Assembly (NCBI GenBank): GCA_946478915.1
Contig: CAMLER010000108.1
Coordinates: forward strand, 1-10,741
DNA: 10,741 bases
Direction of reading: 5' to 3'
Source: an uncultured Chryseolinea sp.
GTDB lineage: Bacteria; Bacteroidota; Bacteroidia; Cytophagales; Cyclobacteriaceae
The notes under the pieces were generated by a model that saw nothing but the letters and a program-made list of their open reading frames with translations, made no database searches and had not been told where the DNA came from. Position numbers and translations under genes: made by a program. How positions within the stretch are numbered: the first letter of the stretch is position 1; the number at the start of each line of letters is the position of its first letter. This document shows positions 1 to 7,199 of the stretch, piece by piece.

Positions 1-1698
1 TTCCAACGAAGCGCCGAAATCAACGGGAAACAGACGCTCTCCAGAGCGGAAAGGGTTTCGCTTCCACTGGTCTACTACAAAAGGGTTGAATAGAAAAGTA
101 CCTCCAGCGGGAAGGTTGCCAATATCTAGCTCAATATCCAGATTAACCACCAACGGCTTATGAAGATTGTCGACGTTCTCGAGCGTAAACGTGCGGATTG
201 TCATGTCATGAAGCCGGTTGGTAATAGAGTTGATATACTCCTGATGATCACTAAACTTTTTTAACTTTTTGCGCTCGTTTACTGCTGCATAGCCTGAATA
301 TGTGGTTTGTACGGTGCCCGTCAGTCCGTTGCTGCTTAATTCAAGGTTTACTATCGACGTTGTGCGCTGCCTTTCAATTGGCTTAAGATCTTCCCAATGC
401 GATTCGCTGGTACCAACTACGCGACCTTTGCCATTCAGGCAACGCTCCGGAAGTAGTCCGAATGGATAGAAATCGTCTGTCGCGTCAAGCATGTAGGACT
501 TGCCATCAATCGTGGCCCTTGCAACTACATAATTAAAATCGCTCATCACAGGATACACTTCAGTCGGGAGGCCATTGTCACGAGTGGATAGAATGACCGG
601 TTCGACCGACACGCCAGCGTATTTCAGTGCTGCAATAAGGGAAAGGTTTATGTCTCCGACGTTTCCGACCTTTGAGTCAAATGCCTTCTTGATTCCAAAT
701 TCGCTGTATTTGCCGTATACCTCATTCCATCGGTACCACCCTTTTATAAACTCATAAATTTTTTCGGCTTTTGCTTTCTGGTCGCTTTCACCAGCGATGA
801 TGGTTTCAATCTGTCGATCAAGAATGTCTTTTCCCCGCTTTATCTGCACACCAAATTCCGAATGCTGTCTCAGTTCTTCTTCAACGTCTTTCCATTCTTT
901 CGTGATTTTATCCTTCCTGCCATCGAAATAATTTATTTGCGCTAACTCAAAATTTATGACCGAAAGAAAGTTGGACTTTGCAGTCATAAACTCCTCTTCC
1001 CTGAACGCCGGAATATCTTTCATTCCATAACGCATTCTTGCGCAGTCCGCGCTTCTACCTGCTGGTGTAAAGCAGGATTTGACCAAGTCGCTTTCATTTT
1101 TTGAGAGCTTTAAAAAACCGCGGAGAGAAACATTATAATGATAGATGCCTGGGATGATACAGAGGTATTCACTTTTTAATTTTGGAATGTCGCTTTGGAA
1201 TTCCCATGATCGGAAATTATAGATGAAGGGTGATTCCAGCGTATACATCACTTCTATGACGCTACCAACTTTCACATTCGGGATAGCGAACTTCTGAATG
1301 TTGTAGAATTTATTATAATTTTCAGAATAGACGCTTTTTGGCTCAAGTTTGGATTCGCGCATCGAGCCATTTTCAATATTAAAAGAACTGCCCTTTACCG
1401 AAATAATCTTTTCGGCGCGGCCCTCCGATTTTCTGAGCAGAATTTCAAAAGTTCCTTGTTTGACACCTTCCGTTTTCAAAATCTTTATCCTGGCGTGGTA
1501 CGTGAATTGAAGGTTGAATTCATCGTTAATAAATGCTTCTCCAAACTCGTCCAAGACCAGGGCAGTTGCGGCGCTATCTGGCAAATATTGTTTGATCTCC
1601 AACTCGCGGTAGGTAGCCTGTCCGTAAGGAAACCCTTTGTCCTGAGCAAAACAGCCGATGGAACCGAAGAAAAAAAGGAAAAAAATCAGTCGTTGCAT
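1..1698 (-). CDS. DUF3857 domain protein with degenerate transglutaminase-like domain (3' end outside window)
   Basis: Open reading frame of at least 566 codons reading leftward from an ATG at 1698 and still open at the window edge. Residues 1-19 look like a type I signal peptide (MQRL, then a Phe/Leu-rich core, likely cut after CFA), so the protein is probably periplasmic or outer-membrane associated. Residues about 55-215 match the DUF3857 beta-sandwich pattern (FTYHARIKILKTEG, KVGSVIEVMYTLESP). Residues about 280-410 match a transglutaminase-like domain. At the usual Cys position the sequence is GNVGD (V347), and at the His position it is FNY (Y390); the Asp of LDAT (D405) is kept. Catalysis of the classical kind is therefore unlikely, and a binding or structural role is inferred. 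From about 440 a beta-rich C-terminal part begins. It stands alone and divergent from the metallophosphoesterase. No Shine-Dalgarno is seen. The substrate is unknown. Confidence 0.9.
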   Translation of the reverse strand, partial: MQRLIFFLFFFGSIGCFAQDKGFPYGQATYRELEIKQYLPDSAATALVLDEFGEAFINDEFNLQFTYHARIKILKTEGVKQGTFEILLRKSEGRAEKIISVKGSSFNIENGSMRESKLEPKSVYSENYNKFYNIQKFAIPNVKVGSVIEVMYTLESPFIYNFRSWEFQSDIPKLKSEYLCIIPGIYHYNVSLRGFLKLSKNESDLVKSCFTPAGRSADCARMRYGMKDIPAFREEEFMTAKSNFLSVINFELAQINYFDGRKDKITKEWKDVEEELRQHSEFGVQIKRGKDILDRQIETIIAGESDQKAKAEKIYEFIKGWYRWNEVYGKYSEFGIKKAFDSKVGNVGDINLSLIAALKYAGVSVEPVILSTRDNGLPTEVYPVMSDFNYVVARATIDGKSYMLDATDDFYPFGLLPERCLNGKGRVVGTSESHWEDLKPIERQRTTSIVNLELSSNGLTGTVQTTYSGYAAVNERKKLKKFSDHQEYINSITNRLHDMTIRTFTLENVDNLHKPLVVNLDIELDIGNLPAGGTFLFNPFVVDQWKRNPFRSGERLFPVDFGASLE

Positions 1699-1723
1699 GT
1701 AACGGTCTCGCGATAATTATTGG

Positions 1724-1752
1724 ATTATATCCGGCCCAGGCTTTTTGTGTAA
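1724..1752 (-). promoter_or_regulatory. Possible promoter for the DUF3857 gene
   Basis: On the minus strand TATAAT (1729-1724) stands 17 nt downstream of a poor -35-like TTACAC (1752-1747), 25 nt before the ATG. The -10 is perfect for a proteobacterial sigma-70 site. Bacteroidota use a different consensus (TTTG, about 19 nt, TAnnTTTG), and no good copy of that is visible here, so the call is tentative. Confidence 0.2.
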
Positions 1753-1785
1753 CCAGTCATGATATTACCTATTGTTTGTTGTTAG

Positions 1786-1796
1786 GAACAATGTTC
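1786..1796. other. Short inverted repeat in divergent spacer
   Basis: GAACA-A-TGTTC is a perfect 5-bp palindrome around one central base, in the 174-bp spacer between the DUF3857 gene and the metallophosphoesterase. A second palindrome, ATTTGCAAAT, lies at 1851-1860, 13 nt before the ATG at 1873. Either could be an operator, but arms this short also arise by chance in AT-rich spacers. Confidence 0.2.
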
Positions 1797-1872
1797 TTTT
1801 AGATTTTTTAATATTGGTTACAGGCCCGTGGGCTAATCGTCATAACTTGAATTTGCAAATAATTTAGTATTC

Positions 1873-2385
1873 ATGACTAGAATAGGATTGTTATCAGATA
1901 CTCATGGACATCTGGACCAGCGCGTGTTCGAACATTTCAAGGACTGCAATGAGATCTGGCATGCCGGAGATCTAGGTGACGAATCGGTTGCTGATGCTCT
2001 CCAGGCGTTTAAACCATTTCGGGCAGTTTATGGCAATATCGACGATATCAATATACGTTCAAGATTTCCGGAGGATCTCTTTTTTGAATGCGAGAATCTT
2101 AAAATATGGTTGACGCACATTGGTGGTACTCCGCCAAAGTACAATCCCCGGATCAAAAAGATCCTTCGGCAGCAAGTTCCCGATATCTTCATTTGCGGCC
2201 ATTCGCACATCCTGAAAATTAAGCGCGATAGTGCGATGAACAATATGCTCTATTTGAATCCAGGAGCCGCTGGTAATCAAGGATTTCATTCGATGAGAAC
2301 GATGCTAAGATTCATTATCGATGATAGAAATATTGACAAGATGGAAGTGATCGAGCTCGGAAAACGAGGTGCGTTGACCGGGTGA
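1873..2385 (+). CDS. YfcE/MJ0936-family metallophosphoesterase
   Basis: A 170-residue protein, close to the usual length of this single-domain calcineurin-like phosphoesterase family, which acts as a metal-dependent phosphodiesterase in the cytoplasm. The metal-binding set is complete and in order: SDTHGH (D9, H11), HAGDLGD (D33), YGNIDD (N55), LTHIGG (H82) and CGHSH (H110, H112), followed by LNPGAAG near residue 128, typical of the family C-terminus. There is no signal peptide. The natural substrate of most members, including Escherichia coli YfcE, is not established, so no pathway is assigned. The ATG at 1873 is chosen because the first beta strand (TRIGLLSDTHG) starts directly after it. 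No Shine-Dalgarno precedes it, as is common in Bacteroidota. It is probably a single-gene unit: the gene to the left is divergent and dnaN to the right is convergent. Its stop codon lies inside a heptamer repeat array. Confidence 0.93.
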   Translation: MTRIGLLSDTHGHLDQRVFEHFKDCNEIWHAGDLGDESVADALQAFKPFRAVYGNIDDINIRSRFPEDLFFECENLKIWLTHIGGTPPKYNPRIKKILRQQVPDIFICGHSHILKIKRDSAMNNMLYLNPGAAGNQGFHSMRTMLRFIIDDRNIDKMEVIELGKRGALTG

Positions 2386-2409
2386 TCGGTAATCGGGTGG
2401 TCAGGTACC
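2381..2409. repeat. Degenerate heptamer array over metallophosphoesterase stop codon
   Basis: Successive units read GGTGATC (2381-2387), GGTAATC (2388-2394), an 8-base GGGTGGTC (2395-2402) and AGGTACC (2403-2409). The TGA stop at 2383-2385 is inside the first unit. The pattern is visible directly; its origin and role are not known. Confidence 0.5.
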
Positions 2410-2413
2410 CGAT
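2392..2413. terminator. Hairpin after metallophosphoesterase, possible terminator
   Basis: ATCGGGT (2392-2398) and ACCCGAT (2407-2413) are perfect 7-bp arms around an 8-nt loop, beginning 7 nt after the stop codon. No T tract follows, so intrinsic termination is uncertain. The hairpin overlaps the heptamer array and may simply be a by-product of it. Confidence 0.35.
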
Positions 2414-2514
2414 AGCCATCGCGTCGGTCGGCTCGAGTGAAGCTGATACGGCTTTCGATGAATTTGCATAACCTTTTTTTCTCATTGACCGTGGCTGACG
2501 CAGGCTCAAGCATT

Positions 2515-2535
2515 GTGCGTTGTACCTTCTGCGTT
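2515..2535. repeat. Three degenerate heptamers in convergent spacer
   Basis: GTGCGTT, GTACCTT and CTGCGTT follow each other without gaps. The last unit also contributes CTGCGT (2529-2534), which pairs with ACGCAG (2498-2503) across 25 nt. The 192-nt spacer between the metallophosphoesterase and dnaN otherwise holds a T7 run at 2474-2480 with no convincing hairpin before it, and no gene. Confidence 0.4.
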
Positions 2536-2547
2536 TGGCCCCATAAA

Positions 2548-2567
2548 AGCTGTCAACTGTTAGCGGA
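2548..2567. repeat. Degenerate heptamers just past dnaN 3' end
   Basis: AGCTGTC, AACTGTT and AGCGGA(C) fit a period of 7 on the plus strand, about 10 nt beyond the dnaN stop codon (2580-2578). Three units is near the limit of what can be told from chance. Confidence 0.3.
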
Positions 2568-2577
2568 CTGTAAGCTA

Positions 2578-3702
2578 TTACACGTATTGATTCAGCATCA
2601 CCGGCATTACCAACATCAGGATATCTTCGCTGTTATCCATTTGAGCCGGTAAAATTACGCCAGCCTTATTTGGAGCCGACATAGTGAGCTTTATTTTGGG
2701 CGAGTCCATATTCGTAAGCATTTCAATCAGGAACTTCGCGTTGAATCCGATCTCAATATCTTCACCCTCATGGTCGCATGAAAGACGTTCGTTAGCTTCA
2801 TTTGAAAAATCGAGGTCTTCTGCCGATATCTGAAGTTCGCTTCCGGTGATTTTTAATCTTACCTGGTGCGTGGTTTTGTTGGCGTAAATAGAAATTCTTT
2901 TTAAGGCTCCCAAAAGATCGCTGCGTTCAATCGACATTGAAATGTTATTCTGCGTCGGGATAACATTGTCGTAATCAGGGAATCGCTCATCGATCAATCG
3001 GCAGATCATTCTTAGGTTACCAAACTTGAAATACGCATTCGACAAATTGAAGCTTACGCTCACGTCGGTATTTTCAGAGGGAAGAGTCGCCTTCAAAAGA
3101 TTCAACGCTTTCCGTGGAATAATGATTGAACTTCCATTCGAAGACTTTACGTCTGCCCGACGGTACCGTACCAATCGATGCCCATCTGTCGCCACAAAGG
3201 TCGAGTTGTCTTCACCAAGGTTGACATAAACGCCGGTCATGGCAGGACGTAATTCGTCATTGCTGGTAGCAAAGATTGTATTATTAATTGCCCGCGCCAG
3301 TACTTCACTCGAGATATCGGCGCTGAAATCGTTGGATACGGAAGGTACCTTTGGAAAATCCGTTGCATTCTCGCCCGACAATTTGTATCGACCATTATCG
3401 GAAATTATTTCAATGCTATAGGTTGATTCATCAATTGAGAAAGTTACCGGCTGCTCTGGAAGGTTTTTAAGCGTGTCCAATAAAATTCTTGCAGGAACCG
3501 CAATACTTCCTTTTTCTTTGGACTCTACCTGAAGATCGGTTATCATAGATGTCTGAAGATCGGATGCGGTCACTGTTAGTGAACCCTTATCCAATTCAAA
3601 AAGGAAATTCTCAAGAATAGGAACAACTGGGTTGGTAGTGATTACCCCATTAATATTGGACAGCTGCTTAAGCAAGTAAGCAGAATTGACAAGAAACTTC
3701 AT
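2578..3702 (-). CDS. dnaN: DNA polymerase III subunit beta (sliding clamp)
   Basis: A 374-residue protein, the normal length for the bacterial beta clamp, a ring-forming dimer that tethers DNA polymerase III and other repair and replication proteins to DNA. The three repeated clamp domains occupy about 1-120, 128-246 and 250-370. Visible landmarks are NPVVPILENFLFEL (24-37), TASDLQTSM (45-53), ATDGHRLVRYR (171-181), LIDERFPDY (236-244) and the C-terminal MPVML (366-370), equivalent to the MPMRL end in E. coli, with four extra residues NQYV. The ATG at 3702 gives the standard MKF start. It lies downstream of the gldA-gldF-gldG-DUF4340 block on the same strand with a 100-nt gap, and not beside dnaA as in many other phyla. 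It may be read both from the transporter operon and from its own promoter. Confidence 0.98.
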   Translation of the reverse strand: MKFLVNSAYLLKQLSNINGVITTNPVVPILENFLFELDKGSLTVTASDLQTSMITDLQVESKEKGSIAVPARILLDTLKNLPEQPVTFSIDESTYSIEIISDNGRYKLSGENATDFPKVPSVSNDFSADISSEVLARAINNTIFATSNDELRPAMTGVYVNLGEDNSTFVATDGHRLVRYRRADVKSSNGSSIIIPRKALNLLKATLPSENTDVSVSFNLSNAYFKFGNLRMICRLIDERFPDYDNVIPTQNNISMSIERSDLLGALKRISIYANKTTHQVRLKITGSELQISAEDLDFSNEANERLSCDHEGEDIEIGFNAKFLIEMLTNMDSPKIKLTMSAPNKAGVILPAQMDNSEDILMLVMPVMLNQYV

Positions 3703-3732
3703 TGGAGACAGTGGTTTGATTTTAAGCGGAGG

Positions 3733-3740
3733 TAAAGTTA
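3733..3740 (-). promoter_or_regulatory. Possible dnaN promoter, -7 box
   Basis: On the minus strand TAACTTTA matches the Bacteroidota -7 consensus TAnnTTTG except at the last base, 30 nt before the dnaN ATG. A T-rich stretch lies at the -33 distance but no clear TTTG at the right spacing. The 100-nt gap before dnaN leaves room for a separate promoter. Confidence 0.3.
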
Positions 3741-3789
3741 TAAAGAAAACCGAATAATAAAACCCGGAAAAAAAACTGGAAATCGGGCG

Positions 3790-3804
3790 AGTTAGGGCCC
3801 AACT
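3790..3804. other. Palindrome overlapping the DUF4340 stop codon
   Basis: AGTT-A-GGGCCC-AACT is a near-perfect palindrome with one unpaired base. Its right side overlaps the TAG stop (3805-3803) of the DUF4340 gene. As RNA it could form a stem only with almost no loop, so it is more plausible as a DNA site or chance than as a terminator. Confidence 0.2.
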
Positions 3805-4738
3805 ATTCTGAAAAATATGACCGTTTTCTCAGGATTTCCTGTACCCTTTCAGGAAGGAAGAAAGCCCATTGTTTTCCATTGATGAGACCCGGGGTATTCT
3901 TTGATGACCCAATGGGTCCGTAGAGCTCCAACGTGTAGGTACGTTGTGCAATATCTCTGACGGTGATGGTGATAGTTGCGGGGGGTTTAGACGAACTGTC
4001 GCTAAAAATTGGCTGGTCTACGAAACTCACTGCCGTCAGCAACGACACATCATCCAGGAATTGATTAAGCCTGGCCGTATCGACCGATGGCATGGCTTCA
4101 ATACCAAAATAATTATCCTGAAGCGATACCTTGAAGCCCTGGTCGCCTGACTTGGGAAAAGCTGCCTCGAGACTTTCAAAATTTCGCCAGTTAAATCCAA
4201 ACACCAATTTATCTTTCCATTCATTTTCCGGCACTTCAAAAATGCCTGCAACATAGACGCGATATCCAGGTATTGTCATTAGGTAGGGTGAGGCTTCCTC
4301 ATCAACCGGACAAAAGAAGGCCTGAGTTTTCTTTTCGTTACCTCCGGCAAAAAAGCTTATTACTTCCTCTCCTGAAGAAAATAACGACACTCGAACTCCG
4401 TGCTCTTTAAGACTGCGTGCGACGGAATCGCTAATGGATGGAGATACAGGTCGCTTCGGCTCGGCCTGTTGCAAAGTAGCAAACAGAACCTGAATCATGG
4501 AGGCGTCAGCGTTAAACTGCTCATTCACGGTCCATTTCGATCCATTGAATTTCAAAACCACATTTCCCTCTGGCGATGCTAGTGTTACCTGATCTATTTT
4601 CTGAAGATCAAAATCTTTAAAGACATTCTTGTCCACTTCCAGCGTGCCCGCTGAACGGCCTGCGAAATATGTAGCTGCAGTAAGGCAACAAAGTACCACG
4701 AAAATTGTAGCCAACCGTTTGTTTCTTTTCTCCTGCAT
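3803..4738 (-). CDS. DUF4340 membrane-anchored protein, probable partner of the GldAFG transporter
   Basis: A 311-residue protein starting at the ATG at 4738, 1 nt after the gldG stop codon. An upstream in-frame TTG at 4753 would add five residues but lies inside gldG and is less likely. A short basic N-terminus (MQEKRNKR) is followed by one hydrophobic helix at about 9-26, then a long soluble part with repeated DUF4340-like elements such as ITQVTLAS-type strands (IDQVTLASPEGNVVLKF) and WTVNE. This predicts an inner-membrane anchor with the body in the periplasm. DUF4340 proteins are known to occur next to ABC-2 permease and GldG-like genes in several phyla, so a role as an extra component of that transporter is inferred. 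The biochemical role is unknown. It is probably translationally coupled to gldG. Confidence 0.85.
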   Translation of the reverse strand: MQEKRNKRLATIFVVLCCLTAATYFAGRSAGTLEVDKNVFKDFDLQKIDQVTLASPEGNVVLKFNGSKWTVNEQFNADASMIQVLFATLQQAEPKRPVSPSISDSVARSLKEHGVRVSLFSSGEEVISFFAGGNEKKTQAFFCPVDEEASPYLMTIPGYRVYVAGIFEVPENEWKDKLVFGFNWRNFESLEAAFPKSGDQGFKVSLQDNYFGIEAMPSVDTARLNQFLDDVSLLTAVSFVDQPIFSDSSSKPPATITITVRDIAQRTYTLELYGPIGSSKNTPGLINGKQWAFFLPERVQEILRKRSYFSE

Positions 4739-4739
4739 T

Positions 4740-6425
4740 TTAGAACCTGGCAAATTTTTGTTTTCTTAAATAAGCTCGTAACACACCATAAGCTATTAAC
4801 ACAATCAGTGGCAGTCCCAGATTGATCACCTGCCATTTTAAACGCTCGTCTTTAATTTTAACCTTATCCAAGGGCCGTATCTTAACTTCCTTGTTTCGTG
4901 CCTGGATCAACCCATTTTCACTCGTTAAATAAGCCACTGTGTTTAGCAAGAAATCGCGGTTGGCAAAAGTTACATTTGTCATGGGATCAAAACCGAGGGG
5001 CTGGGGCTGACTATTGCGAGGATTCACATCGTTACGGGCAATATCCCCATCGGAGATAATGACGAGACTGGTATTAACACTCTCTTGTCTCATTTGGGAT
5101 GCCTCAAATCCAGCGGGCGGAAATCGGTTTTTATAGAGTGAGCTGAATTTACCTTCTAATAGAACCCCAACAGGAATGTTTCGTGTAGTGTAATCGCTAT
5201 CCCTTAAATTTTTCCGGAGTTCATTGATATTGATATGAACCGGGGTTGCAATTTTTCTTGAATAAGGCGAGGTCATTAACAACGGAGTTTTTTGTACACC
5301 CTCGGCCTTAACGGTATCGATACTGCTCGAAAAACGTGTTAACACTGCGTTGAGATTTCGCGTAACCGGATGATTGGCAAACTCCCCGATAAGCGGAAAG
5401 AATGGCCATTCAATTAATTGCATCCGCGGTTTTCCTCCAACCATCCCGGTTATGACCGGATACATACCTGATCTTCTATCCTGTACCAGGTCAGGATTGA
5501 TGCGAATTCCGTATCTGAAAAGCTGATCGTCGAGGTTTAAGTCGGCCGGCCCTGCGAAATAATCATCGCGCGCAAGGCTATCCATCGATGCATTTACCTT
5601 ATCAATCATGAAAAGCACTTTTCCGCCGTTCATAATATATTGGTCCAGCAGGTATTTGTCTGTTTCAGAAAAGGGCATGGTTGGCTTAGCAATGATGAGC
5701 GCGTTAAATTTGTCAAGTTCTTGCTGCGAACGAAAGCGAACCTTGGAAACGTCATACACACTCTCTAGCTCGTTAATAAAGCTATAGGACTGCAGCGAAT
5801 CGAGTTCCCCATGTCCGATGATATAGCCAATTTGTTTTCGGTCGGTGTTCACGAGATTGTGTATTGAGCTGATGAGTTCGTACTCTATGCCCTCAATCGA
5901 TTGGTTGATTTCTTCTTCGGGTGTGCCAGCCTTGTTCCCCTTCAGTAACATCACTCCCGATTCCAGGCCCTCGTAAGAAATGATAACACCAGGAAAAATA
6001 ATTCGCTCTTCGCGTTGACCGTCCCGGGTGTCAATAATATTGGTAGGCTGTATTCCACGTGCAGCCAGGTCAGCCATATATTCATTCCTGGCTTTTTCGC
6101 TCAAGGCAACAGTAGGATCGGAAAATGAGTAGGTAATTTTATTTTTAGAATATATCCTGAATTCTTCGAGTGTCTCCACAATAGCTTTTTGAAATCGCTG
6201 AAAACTCGCATTCAGTTTTCCTTCAAGAAATATTTCGACATGCAATTCATCCTCCAGTTCGCTGAGTAAGCGAACTGTTTCCGGTTTGAGGCTGTAGCGC
6301 TTTTCTTCTGTTAGATCAATGCGGTAAAAATTTCGGGCAACCAAAAGGTTTATTAATACAATGGCAACAAACCCAATCGCAAAAATCAAAAAATCTTCGA
6401 GCTTCTTGCTTTTCCAATTCACCAT
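4740..6425 (-). CDS. gldG: GldG-family ABC transporter auxiliary protein
   Basis: A 561-residue protein of the length and layout of GldG. A transmembrane helix at about 11-30 is followed by the family signature YRIDLTEEKRYSLKPET (34-50), then the large extracytoplasmic ABC_transp_aux-type domain (for example YIIGHGELDS at 201-210, GGKVLFMIDK at 267-276 and LVIISDGDIARND at 454-466), and a second helix at about 533-552 with a basic tail. In Flavobacterium johnsoniae GldA, GldF and GldG are needed for gliding and are proposed to form an ABC transporter, but homologues also occur in non-gliding Bacteroidota and are missing in some gliders. The cargo is therefore not known from this gene alone. 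Its ATG overlaps the end of gldF by 7 nt and its stop is 1 nt from the DUF4340 start, showing tight translational coupling. Confidence 0.93.
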   Translation of the reverse strand: MVNWKSKKLEDFLIFAIGFVAIVLINLLVARNFYRIDLTEEKRYSLKPETVRLLSELEDELHVEIFLEGKLNASFQRFQKAIVETLEEFRIYSKNKITYSFSDPTVALSEKARNEYMADLAARGIQPTNIIDTRDGQREERIIFPGVIISYEGLESGVMLLKGNKAGTPEEEINQSIEGIEYELISSIHNLVNTDRKQIGYIIGHGELDSLQSYSFINELESVYDVSKVRFRSQQELDKFNALIIAKPTMPFSETDKYLLDQYIMNGGKVLFMIDKVNASMDSLARDDYFAGPADLNLDDQLFRYGIRINPDLVQDRRSGMYPVITGMVGGKPRMQLIEWPFFPLIGEFANHPVTRNLNAVLTRFSSSIDTVKAEGVQKTPLLMTSPYSRKIATPVHININELRKNLRDSDYTTRNIPVGVLLEGKFSSLYKNRFPPAGFEASQMRQESVNTSLVIISDGDIARNDVNPRNSQPQPLGFDPMTNVTFANRDFLLNTVAYLTSENGLIQARNKEVKIRPLDKVKIKDERLKWQVINLGLPLIVLIAYGVLRAYLRKQKFARF

Positions 6426-7147
6426 TGTCTACTGCCCAGGATTACTTTTGTCAATGATAACATCAGAAAGACCATGCTAAGAAAGAATACAATATCACGA
6501 GTATCAAGCAGTCCTTTGCGCATAGTGTCATAGTGATAAAGTATTCCAAGTTGTTTTATTAACAATGCTTCGCCCGACCAAAGTGACAAAGAGGAGATTG
6601 AATCAAACCCCAGGAATGTCAAAAAGCACATGAAAGCTGCCAGAATAAAAGCTACGATCTGGTTACGCGTGACACTCGACGCGAAGATTCCGATCGCGCA
6701 AAAGACTGCGGCAAGGAAGGCGATGCCGATGTAAGAACCGATCACGCCGGGGGTATCGATGTTCCCTGGAGGACTACCCAGGGTATGAACCGTGTAATAA
6801 TACAGCAACGTTGGAGCTAGCGCAAAAAGTACAAGCGAAAAATTTGCGAAGAACTTTCCAAGGATAATTTCCCAATCGGTGACAGGTTTCGTAAGCAACA
6901 ATTCGATAGTGCCTGCTTTTTTCTCTTCAGCAAAGGTTCGCATAGTAATAGCTGGTACAAGAAAGATAAACACGTAAGGCCCCATAAGGAACAGCGTATC
7001 CATATCAGCATAGCCATAGTCTAAAACAGCCGTATCCGGAAATACCCACATCAACAATCCGATAGCCGTCAAAAAAACTCCTATGACGATGTAAGCGATA
7101 AGCGAGTTTAAAAATCCGTTGAACTCTTTCGCGAGAACCTGCAACAT
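6419..7147 (-). CDS. gldF: GldF-family ABC-2 type permease
   Basis: A 242-residue integral membrane protein with six predicted helices at about 14-35, 51-70, 98-120, 134-158, 163-183 and 217-237, the standard ABC-2 permease arrangement. Between helices 2 and 3 lies the conserved cytoplasmic coupling segment EEKKAGTIELLLTKP (74-88) followed by a GK pair, characteristic of this permease group. It should form the membrane channel served by the GldA-type ATPase upstream and the GldG protein downstream. The ATG at 7147 fits the usual short N-terminus (MLQVLAKEFNGF), and the base directly before it ends a 52-bp octamer repeat. There is no normal ribosome binding site, although the repeat makes the leader purine-rich. 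It overlaps gldG by 7 nt. Confidence 0.93.
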   Translation of the reverse strand: MLQVLAKEFNGFLNSLIAYIVIGVFLTAIGLLMWVFPDTAVLDYGYADMDTLFLMGPYVFIFLVPAITMRTFAEEKKAGTIELLLTKPVTDWEIILGKFFANFSLVLFALAPTLLYYYTVHTLGSPPGNIDTPGVIGSYIGIAFLAAVFCAIGIFASSVTRNQIVAFILAAFMCFLTFLGFDSISSLSLWSGEALLIKQLGILYHYDTMRKGLLDTRDIVFFLSMVFLMLSLTKVILGSRQW

Positions 7148-7199
7148 AATCTTCTAATCTTCTAATCTTCTAATCTTCCAATTTTCTAATTTTCCAATC
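7148..7199. repeat. Octamer tandem repeat bridging gldA stop and gldF start
   Basis: Six 8-bp units plus a half unit. Written on the minus strand they run GATTGGAA, AATTAGAA, AATTGGAA, GATTAGAA three times, then GATT, touching the gldF ATG. The gldA stop (TAG, 7188-7186) is inside the second unit. The three units nearest gldF are identical, suggesting recent expansion there. The whole 38-nt gap between the two genes is repeat. Confidence 0.9.

Noticed and set aside
1633..1698. Lipoprotein signal in the DUF3857 protein (SIGC)
   Set aside because: Position -3 is Ser rather than Leu, and cleavage after CFA by signal peptidase I fits better.
1456..1716. 86-codon plus-strand open frame
   Set aside because: It lies antisense to the well-supported N-terminal part of the DUF3857 protein and has no recognisable domain.
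2474..2480. T7 run as part of an intrinsic terminator
   Set aside because: The only nearby stem (AAGC/GCTT, bulged) ends about 20 nt before the T run.
2437..2652. 71-codon plus-strand open frame with several Cys/His residues
   Set aside because: It spans the repeat-bearing spacer and the dnaN 3' end; the Cys/His content comes from low-complexity spacer sequence and no zinc motif spacing fits.
2578..3702. Replication origin near dnaN
   Set aside because: No dnaA gene, no cluster of TTATCCACA-like boxes and no AT-rich unwinding region; dnaN is commonly unlinked from dnaA in this phylum.
4739..4753. Upstream TTG start for the DUF4340 gene
   Set aside because: It adds only five residues, lies within gldG and lacks a ribosome site; the ATG at 4738 directly after the gldG stop is simpler.
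7148..7199. CRISPR array
   Set aside because: The units are 8 bp and contiguous with no spacers, and there are no cas genes nearby.
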